The notes below the pieces were generated by a model. That model did not search any database, was not told the origin of the DNA, and worked only from the letters and a program-made list of their open reading frames with translations. The translations under genes and the position numbers were made by a program. A DNA stretch of 64,000 bases from Nitratireductor basaltis (lineage in GTDB: Bacteria; Pseudomonadota; Alphaproteobacteria; Rhizobiales; Rhizobiaceae): NCBI RefSeq assembly GCF_000733725.1, contig NZ_JMQM01000001.1, positions 1,984,001 to 2,048,000 on the forward strand, given 5' to 3'. How positions within the stretch are numbered: the stretch's first letter is position 1; the number at the start of each line of letters is the position of its first letter. Positions 58,294 to 64,000 of this stretch are shown piece by piece.

Positions 58294-59148
58294 TCAGTCG
58301 CGCAGGAGCTCGTTGATCGAAGTCTTGGAACGGGTCTTCTCGTCGACGCGCTTGACGATAACGGCGCAGTAGAGGCTCGGGCCAGGCTCACCATTGCCCA
58401 TCGGCTTGCCGGGCATGGTACCGGCAACGACGACCGAGTAGGGTGGCACCTCACCATAGAAGATTTCGCCGGTAGTGCGATCGACGATCTTGGTAGACTT
58501 GCCGATATAGACGCCCATACCAAGGACTGCACCTTCGCGGATGATGCAGCCTTCAACCACTTCCGAGCGTGCACCGATGAAGCAGTGGTCCTCGATGATG
58601 GTCGGACCGGCCTGCATCGGCTCCAGAACACCGCCAATACCGACACCACCGGACAGATGCACATTCTCACCGATCTGCGCACAGGAGCCGACGGTAGCCC
58701 AGGTATCGACCATGGTGCCCTTGCCGACATAGGCGCCGAGATTGACGAAGGAGGGCATCAGAACAACGCCGGGTGCAATATAGGCCGAGCGGCGAACCAC
58801 GCAGTTGGGAACGGCGCGGAAACCTGCATCCTGAAACGCATTGGCATCCCAGCCATCGAACTTGGAGGGCACCTTGTCCCACCAGGTGCTGTCGCCGGGG
58901 CCGCCCTTGATGACTTCCATCGGATTGAGGCGGAAGGACAGGAGCACGGCTTTCTTCAGCCACTGATTGACCTTCCAGTCACCATTGTCCTGACGTTCGG
59001 CAACGCGTGCCTTGCCAGAGTCGAGCAGCAGAAGCGACTCTTCAACGGCGTCGCGGATCTCGCCGCGGGTATCCGTGCTGATACCGTCGCGCGCCTCGAA
59101 GGCGTCTTCGATGATCTTTTCGAGTGCGGCGACATCTGTGCTCGGCAT
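58294..59148 (-). CDS. dapD: 2,3,4,5-Tetrahydropyridine-2,6-dicarboxylate N-succinyltransferase
   Basis: A 284-residue left-handed beta-helix acyltransferase of lysine/DAP synthesis. Hexapeptide repeats run from about residue 110 ([40 protein letters not shown]). The ATG at 59148 follows GGAG at eight bases and gives the standard length; an upstream start at 59190 is less likely. First gene of the dapD-DUF805-dapE-membrane protein series. Confidence 0.96.
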   Translation of the reverse strand: MPSTDVAALEKIIEDAFEARDGISTDTRGEIRDAVEESLLLLDSGKARVAERQDNGDWKVNQWLKKAVLLSFRLNPMEVIKGGPGDSTWWDKVPSKFDGWDANAFQDAGFRAVPNCVVRRSAYIAPGVVLMPSFVNLGAYVGKGTMVDTWATVGSCAQIGENVHLSGGVGIGGVLEPMQAGPTIIEDHCFIGARSEVVEGCIIREGAVLGMGVYIGKSTKIVDRTTGEIFYGEVPPYSVVVAGTMPGKPMGNGEPGPSLYCAVIVKRVDEKTRSKTSINELLRD

Positions 59149-59280
59149 ACTTGCGGCTCCATTTAACAAGCTGATAAGGGCTCGGGCCATAGTCTTTTAA
59201 ACGACACCCGAAGGCCGCGCGGAAACTATGCGAAGCATTGATGGGGGTCAATCACAGGATGCGCGACGGGGCCGCGCCAA

Positions 59281-60141
59281 ATGCCGGAGATCGACGATTT
59301 GACCGACCGCGAAGACAATAATGGCTGGACGCCGCTTCCTCATTCCGATGAAGACCTGAAGCGCGCGCGAAGCGTGCCCGACACCCCGCAGACGCGCTCC
59401 GACACCTATCGCCTTGCCTGGGATGACGAAGACTTCATGACCCAGCGCGAGCTGCGCCCCGTGCGCCTGCAGCTCGAATTGCTCAAGCCGGAGATGGTTC
59501 TGGCCGAGCGTGGTATCCGCTCAACCGTCATCCTGTTCGGCGGCGCGCGCCTGCCCGAACCGGGCGGCGATGCATGGGCTGCGAAGAACGAGGTCCAGAA
59601 GGAAAACCTCACAAAGCTCAGCCGCTATTATGATGAGGCACGCAATTTTGCCCGCCTCTGCTCGGAACAGTCGGCGAAGTCCTATTACCGTGAATATGTG
59701 GTGGTCACCGGTGGTGGCCCCGGCGTTATGGAAGCCGGCAATCGCGGTGCGTCTGATTGCGGCGCGCCCTCCATCGGCCTCAACATCGTGCTGCCGCATG
59801 AGCAGGCGCCAAACCTTTATGTCACGCCGGAGCTCTGCTTCAACTTCCACTATTTCGCAATCCGCAAGATGCATTTCATGATGCGGGCGAAAGCCGTGGC
59901 GGTTTTTCCCGGCGGCTTCGGCACGATGGACGAGCTTTTCGAGACGCTCACCCTCATCCAGACCGGTCGCATGGAACGTGTTCCCGTGCTGCTCTTCGGA
60001 AAGGCCTTCTGGGAAGGTGCCATCGATATCGGCTTCCTGGCCGAACAAGGCACCATCTCGCCTGAAGACGACAAGCTGATAACCTTTGTCGACACGGCCG
60101 AAGAGGCCTGGAACGCGATTGCGACGTTCTATGAGCTTTGA
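59281..60141 (+). CDS. LOG family protein (TIGR00730; nucleotide phosphoribohydrolase-like)
   Basis: A 286-residue Rossmann-fold protein of the LOG/YgdH type. Signatures are VTGGGPGVMEAGNRGA and FPGGFGTMDELFETLTLIQTG (PGGxGTxxE). Members hydrolyse nucleoside 5'-monophosphates, in some cases releasing cytokinins. An N-terminal extension of about 80 residues precedes the core, as in YgdH/PpnN-related proteins, but length is shorter. The divergent neighbour is dapD. Specific substrate unknown. Confidence 0.9.
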   Translation: MPEIDDLTDREDNNGWTPLPHSDEDLKRARSVPDTPQTRSDTYRLAWDDEDFMTQRELRPVRLQLELLKPEMVLAERGIRSTVILFGGARLPEPGGDAWAAKNEVQKENLTKLSRYYDEARNFARLCSEQSAKSYYREYVVVTGGGPGVMEAGNRGASDCGAPSIGLNIVLPHEQAPNLYVTPELCFNFHYFAIRKMHFMMRAKAVAVFPGGFGTMDELFETLTLIQTGRMERVPVLLFGKAFWEGAIDIGFLAEQGTISPEDDKLITFVDTAEEAWNAIATFYEL

Positions 60142-60204
60142 ATTGAGCGGGTGCGTCATTCTAAACCGTCGCGCCCCAAAACGGTTCAGGCTAGAAGCAG
60201 TCCC

Positions 60205-60591
60205 ATGAAGACCCGGGCAGAAGCGCAAAGCTGGTTCGCACAGCTTCGAAGCGACCGCGCTTTGTTCGCGGTGGTGGGGCTTTTTGCGCTTTTTCTCTCG
60301 GCGCTGCAGCCAGCGGTCGCGGCGGCCAACGAGCCCTATCGCGACCTCATGGTCATCTGCCACCCGCTGGGTGATGTCGGTCCGCTTTCCCAGGAACAGG
60401 AACCAGACTGTCCGCTTTGCCCCACGGGTCATTTGTGCGGCAACTCGCTGGTCGCCATTGATCGGCAGGAACTGCCGGGTGCTACTATCAGACAGTCGGC
60501 GACGAAATCTCTCTTCGCCGAGGCAACAGCGCCGCAATCGCGATATCAGGCAACACCTCCGCCGATCAGAGGGCCCCCTTTCCTTTCGTGA
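60205..60591 (+). CDS. DUF2946-like secreted protein, first gene of a copper module
   Basis: A 128-residue protein from ATG 60205. A charged leader and one hydrophobic segment (about 20-38, ending ALQPAVAAA) form a signal peptide or anchor. The next part has a cysteine cluster: VICHPLG and DCPLCPTGHLCG, a likely metal site. DUF2946-type proteins occur next to copper genes, and the next gene is a YcnI-PCuAC fusion, so a periplasmic copper role is inferred. Its TGA (60589-60591) lies in the left arm of a strong inverted repeat. Confidence 0.75.
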   Translation: MKTRAEAQSWFAQLRSDRALFAVVGLFALFLSALQPAVAAANEPYRDLMVICHPLGDVGPLSQEQEPDCPLCPTGHLCGNSLVAIDRQELPGATIRQSATKSLFAEATAPQSRYQATPPPIRGPPFLS

Positions 60592-60642
60592 TGCTCATGC
60601 AGCCTGAGGGCTGTCGATATCCTCTGACATCATCACGAAAGG
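60582..60642 (+). promoter_or_regulatory. 12-bp inverted repeat joining stop codon and next Shine-Dalgarno
   Basis: CCTTTCGTGATG (60582-60593), spanning the stop of the upstream gene, pairs perfectly with CATCACGAAAGG (60631-60642), which contains the GAAAGGG Shine-Dalgarno of the next ATG (60651). The 37-base loop holds a CAGCC-TGAG-GGCTG hairpin (60600-60613). As RNA it would hide the ribosome-binding site unless ribosomes reach the upstream stop. Confidence 0.7.
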
Positions 60643-60650
60643 GCATTTTG

Positions 60651-61628
60651 ATGCACCGTAAACTTATCGCCGCAGCCGCGGCCTGCACCACCGCGTTCAT
60701 CGCTACCACCTCTGCCTTCGCTCACGTTTCGCTCGTCGAGCGGGAAGCTGCTCCCGGCAGTTTCAAAGCCGTTCTTGCCATTCCGCACGGTTGCGAGGGC
60801 GAAGCGACCAACAGCGTCGAAGTCCGTATCCCGGAAGGTTTCGTGAGCGTGAAGCCGATGCCGAATGCCGGCTGGACGATCAGCATACAGACGGGCGATT
60901 ACGACCAGACCTACACGGTCCATGGGCGCGAGGTGTCGTCAGGCGTAAAGGTCGTCAAATGGGAAGGTGGTGCACTTGAAAATGCGCATTACGACGAGTT
61001 TGTCCTGAGAGGTATCGTTGCCGGTGAACCCGGCACGGTCCTGTATTTCGACACGATCCAGCATTGCGCTTCCGGCACGGAAGAATGGGTGGAGCATCCG
61101 GCAGAGGGTCAGGACCCGCATGAGCTGGAAGGTCCAGCACCATCACTGACCATCGTCGCGGGCAATGACAGCCATGCTCATCACGGGCACGGTGCGCCTG
61201 GTGCTGAAGCCGGGCTTTTGGCGGGCTCCATCAGCATCGAGGAGCCGTGGGCGCGCGCAATGTTGCCGGGCCAGCCTGCCGGTGGTGCATGGATCAACCT
61301 GACAAATATCGGCGAGGAGGATGATCGCCTGATCTCCCTGTCTTCGCCTGTAGCCGAGAAGGTCGAGGTGCATATGATGGAAGTCGTCGAGGATGTGATG
61401 ACCATGCGCCCGCTAGAAGAAGCGCTTGTGGTGCCTGCGGGCGAAACCATCACCATGCATCCCGGCGGTTTGCATCTGATGTTCATGCAGGTCACCGAGC
61501 CCTTCAAGGAAGGCGAGAGTGTTCCGCTCACGCTCGAATTCGAAAAGGCGGGCAAGGTTGAGCTGGAACTGCCGGTGAAGCCTGCAAATCACGGTCGCGG
61601 ATCCGGTGGCCACGACCACAAGCACTGA
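60651..61628 (+). CDS. YcnI (DUF1775)-PCuAC fusion, periplasmic copper chaperone
   Basis: A 325-residue protein. The signal peptide ends AFA, leaving His25 (HVSL) as the mature N-terminus, the copper-binding histidine of YcnI domains. The YcnI domain covers about 25-165 and is followed by a His-rich linker (NDSHAHHGHG). The second half (about 192-310) is a PCu(A)C domain starting SISIEEPWARA, with the copper ligands in VHMMEVVEDVMTM and HPGGLHLMFM (H(M)x10M...HxM pattern). The tail ends GGHDHKH. It probably loads copper to cytochrome oxidase or handles periplasmic copper; the exact recipient is unknown. GAAAGGG precedes the ATG. Confidence 0.9.
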   Translation: MHRKLIAAAAACTTAFIATTSAFAHVSLVEREAAPGSFKAVLAIPHGCEGEATNSVEVRIPEGFVSVKPMPNAGWTISIQTGDYDQTYTVHGREVSSGVKVVKWEGGALENAHYDEFVLRGIVAGEPGTVLYFDTIQHCASGTEEWVEHPAEGQDPHELEGPAPSLTIVAGNDSHAHHGHGAPGAEAGLLAGSISIEEPWARAMLPGQPAGGAWINLTNIGEEDDRLISLSSPVAEKVEVHMMEVVEDVMTMRPLEEALVVPAGETITMHPGGLHLMFMQVTEPFKEGESVPLTLEFEKAGKVELELPVKPANHGRGSGGHDHKH

Positions 61629-61636
61629 CAAACAAA

Positions 61637-61664
61637 TCCGGTCGGGTGCCCTGCCCCGGCCGGA
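61637..61664 (+). terminator. GC-rich stem-loop after the YcnI-PCuAC gene
   Basis: TCCGG-T-CGGG (61637-61646) pairs with CCCG-G-CCGGA (61655-61664) with one T-G wobble pair and an eight-base loop, 9 bp after the stop. No T-tract follows, so termination is uncertain. Confidence 0.35.
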
Positions 61665-61718
61665 ACGCTTGTGCCGTGGGCGCGTTCTTGCTCCATCCCC
61701 CGACAATGGAGTTGCACC

Positions 61719-61958
61719 ATGGCCAACAGCACACCAGACGACGACATGATGGAAAGCCAGCAGTCCAAGGATCTCGGCCACGCCACCAAGTCCCAGCCCG
61801 ATAAGGCAAAGGACGCCGAGAAGGAGACTGATCTGAACCAGATAGAGGACGACGCACGCGCAAATCGCGGCATCGGCTCCGAGACGATCGGAGAACGCGA
61901 CAGCGAGACGCGGAAAAACCTGGAAGAAGCGGCTGCGAAGAACGACCGCAACCATTGA
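61719..61958 (+). CDS. Small acidic, probably disordered protein
   Basis: A 79-residue protein from the ATG at 61719, preceded by GGAG. It is very rich in Asp, Glu, Lys, Asn and Ser (MANSTPDDDMMESQQSKD start) with no hydrophobic core, cysteine or membrane segment, so it is likely disordered. I recognise no domain. A strong terminator follows at 61997. Confidence 0.72.
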   Translation: MANSTPDDDMMESQQSKDLGHATKSQPDKAKDAEKETDLNQIEDDARANRGIGSETIGERDSETRKNLEEAAAKNDRNH

Positions 61959-61993
61959 GGTCTCTTCGCAAACAAGAGCTACTACAGAATGTG

Positions 61994-62716
61994 TCAGGAC
62001 GCGGTTTTTGCCGCGTCCTTTTTCATGATGGACTGCAGGAAGTCGGTCAGGTTGTCGGTGACGAAGTCGACATCATCCTTCTCGTCGGGATCGGATTCCC
62101 ATATCTCGGAAAAGTCGGGCTCGAAATTGCGCGGTACAATCAGCACCGTGGTCATTCCAAGCTTCTTGGGCACACGCAGGTTGCGCGCGAGATCCTCGAA
62201 CATGACGGCGTTGGGTCCGGCGACCTCGTGCAATTCGACAAAGCGGTCATAGGTCTTCTGCGCCGGTTTGGGGGTCAGATCCGCTGCAACGATGTCGAAG
62301 ATGTCCTCGAAATGGTCGAGAATGCCAAGTTGTGCTGCCGTTCTTTCCGCATGTCCCCGGTCACCATTGGTGAAAATGAACTTGCGGCCGGGCAGCGCCT
62401 TGATCGCCTCACTTAAATCCGGATCGGGCTTCAGCCATGAGTAGTCGATGTCGTGGACGACGCGCAGGAAATCGTCAGGATCGACATTGAAGCGTTCGAT
62501 CAGGCCGTTCAGCGTGGTGCCGTGGTCCCGGTACAGATCCTTCTGAAGCTTGCGCGCCTCGTCGGGCGGCATGTTCAGAAGCTCTGCCACATAGGCCGTC
62601 ATCTTCTTGTCGATCTGCGAGAAGAGATTGCTGTGGTGTGGATAAAGTGTGTTGTCGAGGTCAAATACCCAGTCTGTGACATGGGCAAAGCGGGCTGGAT
62701 CGGGGCGATTTGTCAT
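61994..62716 (-). CDS. HAD superfamily pyrimidine 5'-nucleotidase-type hydrolase
   Basis: A 240-residue HAD phosphatase of the SDT1/pyrimidine 5'-nucleotidase subtype. Motif I is VFDLDNTLYPHHSNLF, motif II is FIFTNGDRGHAERT, and later AVMFEDLARNLRVPKKLGM supplies motif IV. The ATG at 62716 suits the family; an upstream start at 62752 is weaker. Its last codons (KKDAAKTAS) are encoded by the terminator of the convergent small gene. Substrate probably UMP/CMP-like, by family. Confidence 0.9.
   Translation of the reverse strand: MTNRPDPARFAHVTDWVFDLDNTLYPHHSNLFSQIDKKMTAYVAELLNMPPDEARKLQKDLYRDHGTTLNGLIERFNVDPDDFLRVVHDIDYSWLKPDPDLSEAIKALPGRKFIFTNGDRGHAERTAAQLGILDHFEDIFDIVAADLTPKPAQKTYDRFVELHEVAGPNAVMFEDLARNLRVPKKLGMTTVLIVPRNFEPDFSEIWESDPDEKDDVDFVTDNLTDFLQSIMKKDAAKTAS
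61997..62023 (+). terminator. Intrinsic terminator for the small acidic gene, inside the 3' end of the HAD gene
   Basis: GGACGCGG (61997-62004), loop TTTTTG, CCGCGTCC (62011-62018), then five T (62019-62023). The stem is perfect. It overlaps the coding end of the convergent nucleotidase gene. Confidence 0.88.
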
Positions 62717-62823
62717 GGTCGAACATATGGCAGTTTGCCGCTGATGTTTCAATTTTTACCGAAGCCGTAAAGGATACTGCAAAAACAGTATGCGAGGCTG
62801 CCTGTTCATTACGGGGAGCGGCA

Positions 62824-63582
62824 ATGAAGCAGGTTTGGCTACAGTCGATAGCTGTGACGCTGATGGCGGTCATAGGATCGCTGCTGGTGTGCTGGGGCGT
62901 ATTGGTGTTCGAGGGCAAGCCCCTCGACGGCGAAGTCGTACTTCTGAGCATGTTGAGCCCGGTGCTTCTCGGCTTTCCGATTGTCTTTTTCCTCCTGTAC
63001 CAGAAGCGCAAGGTGCGCCTTGCGCATCTGGAGTTGAGCGCTGCACATGACGAGCTGGCTGCTGTTCATCGCCGGCTGGCAGAAAAGGCGCGGCGTGATG
63101 ACCTGACGGGCCTGCTGAACCGCGGCGCCTTTGTCTCGGCGATCGATGCCACGCGCGGTCACAAGTCACGCGGTTGCCTGCTTGTCGTCGACGCCGACAA
63201 TTTCAAGCAGATCAACGACAGCTTCGGTCACCTGGCGGGAGACGAAGCGCTGCGCCGCATATCGGCTGCAATACGTGAGAATGTGCGTCGCTCGGATTTC
63301 CAGGGTCGGCTGGGCGGAGAGGAATTCGGCATTTTCCTGTGCGGGGCCGATCTGGCGAATGCCTATATCATCGCCGAGCGCCTGCGTCAGGCAGTTGAAG
63401 CCATTGCCTTCGCTCCGCAGGGCAGGGAAATATTGCGGATGACGGTCAGCATCGGCATTGCCGATGCTCCCGCACCGGCAACATTCCCGGAGATCATGGC
63501 GAAGGCTGACAAGCGGCTCTATGAAGCCAAGGAGCGCGGACGCAACCGCGTTGTCATGTCTGCCGAACGTGACGCCGCCTGA
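62824..63582 (+). CDS. Membrane-anchored GGDEF diguanylate cyclase
   Basis: A 252-residue protein. Two transmembrane segments (about 6-26 and 37-59) are followed by a short coiled-coil (about 62-90) and a GGDEF domain starting DDLTGLLNRGAF. The active-site loop is RLGGEEFGIF, and RRSD lies five residues upstream, matching the product-inhibition I-site (RxxD). It should make cyclic di-GMP with feedback control. The ATG follows GGGGAG. No sensor domain is visible, so the input is unknown. Confidence 0.93.
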   Translation: MKQVWLQSIAVTLMAVIGSLLVCWGVLVFEGKPLDGEVVLLSMLSPVLLGFPIVFFLLYQKRKVRLAHLELSAAHDELAAVHRRLAEKARRDDLTGLLNRGAFVSAIDATRGHKSRGCLLVVDADNFKQINDSFGHLAGDEALRRISAAIRENVRRSDFQGRLGGEEFGIFLCGADLANAYIIAERLRQAVEAIAFAPQGREILRMTVSIGIADAPAPATFPEIMAKADKRLYEAKERGRNRVVMSAERDAA

Positions 63583-63683
63583 CAAATGAGAAAGAGCTGT
63601 ACCGGTTTTCCCGCGTGCGGCTTGCATCATCTGGTGTCGGCATGATCTAGCCTTGGCTGATTTCATCAACCGGCCGGCATTTC

Positions 63684-64000
63684 ATGGAACTCTGGATTCC
63701 CATCACCATAGGCGCCGCCTTCCTGCAGAATCTGCGCTCCGTTGGCCAGAAGCATCTCAAGGGCGTGATGGGATCGACAGGGGCCACCTTTGTGCGCTTT
63801 GGCTTCGGCCTGCCCTTTGCCGCCTTGTTCGTGGCGGTATTGCACCAGCTTTTCGCATTGCCGCTGCCGCGACTGAACAGCGGTTTCGCACTCTGGGTGG
63901 TCGTGGGTGGTCTCTCGCAGATCGGGGCCCAGTTCCTGCTTGTCTACCTGTTCTCGTTCCGCAATTTTGCGGTGGGCACCGCCTATTCACGTACCGAGCC
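63684..64000 (+). CDS. EamA/DMT-type transporter, C-terminus cut by window edge
   Basis: The first 105 codons of a hydrophobic protein run off the right edge. The start MELWIPITIGAAFLQNLRSV and the following segments (GFGLPFAALFVAVLHQLF; FALWVVVGGLSQIGAQFLLV; VGTAYSRTE) show the alternating helix pattern of the first EamA half. Substrate unknown. Confidence 0.8.
   Translation, partial: MELWIPITIGAAFLQNLRSVGQKHLKGVMGSTGATFVRFGFGLPFAALFVAVLHQLFALPLPRLNSGFALWVVVGGLSQIGAQFLLVYLFSFRNFAVGTAYSRTE

Overview
The window reads as a chromosomal segment of a Hyphomicrobiales (Rhizobiales) alphaproteobacterium, most likely of the Phyllobacteriaceae/Aurantimonadaceae type (Mesorhizobium-, Nitratireductor- or Aminobacter-like). 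The placement rests on high GC and on gene orders I recognise from that order: tldE-cysQ-DUF4170-DUF374-waaA-lpxK next to DUF2093 and mutL; a HAD gene, ribF and ileS in series; hisS-hisZ-hisG; dapD-DUF805-dapE beside def-fmt-GNAT-truA. MutL carries a nuclease motif, and HisG is the short form that needs HisZ. The genus is an inference. I found no rRNA, tRNA, CRISPR array, transposase or integrase.

Layout. 1-1658: a truncated class III aminotransferase diverging from a beta-keto acid cleavage enzyme. 1741-9825: one giant secreted adhesin of about 2694 residues (prefix domain, 18 Ig-like repeats in two classes, 7 FG-GAP repeats, RTX-like end). 10062-10397: a small DUF442 phosphatase-like protein. 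10413-15778: tyrosine/homogentisate catabolism (hppD; hmgA-fahA plus two small membrane proteins) framed by an Lrp/AsnC and a MarR regulator, each with palindromes in its divergent promoter. 15775-20611: HPP membrane protein, threonine degradation (kbl-tdh) and glutaryl-CoA dehydrogenase. 20612-24198: an accessory islet with visibly lower GC holding a membrane-inserted patatin phospholipase with a GAF-like C-terminus and a 65-residue basic protein, followed by an array of palindromic repeats. 24199-43438: mutL, lipid A/Kdo genes, TldE, a KefC-type antiporter, a second (RssA-type) patatin, rRNA and tRNA modification genes, ileS and ribF. 43656-49063: an orphan TadG-like vWA protein and hisS-hisZ-hisG. 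49053-53201: a TAXI-type TRAP transporter and rmuC. 53302-59148: def-fmt-GNAT-truA and, on the other strand, dapD-DUF805-dapE-membrane protein. 59281-64000: a LOG-family protein, a two-gene copper module, a small acidic protein, a HAD nucleotidase, a diguanylate cyclase and the start of an EamA transporter.

Most of the window is ordinary core genome. The parts that deserve a second look are: (i) the patatin/65-aa islet, a plausible but unproven stress or defence effector module; (ii) two families of long intergenic palindromes (four copies of family A in short and long forms, two of family B), several lying inside operons; (iii) the giant adhesin with its two repeat classes; (iv) a 12-bp perfect inverted repeat that ties the stop codon of the DUF2946-like gene to the Shine-Dalgarno of the YcnI-PCuAC fusion; (v) palindromic operators at hmgA/marR and hppD/lrp.

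Start codons were chosen by Shine-Dalgarno sequence and family N-termini. Several differ from the longest open frame, including GTG for the Lrp regulator and TTG for fahA, the 115-aa membrane protein and lpxK. No alignment, folding or database search was run; family names come from motifs and sequence familiarity.
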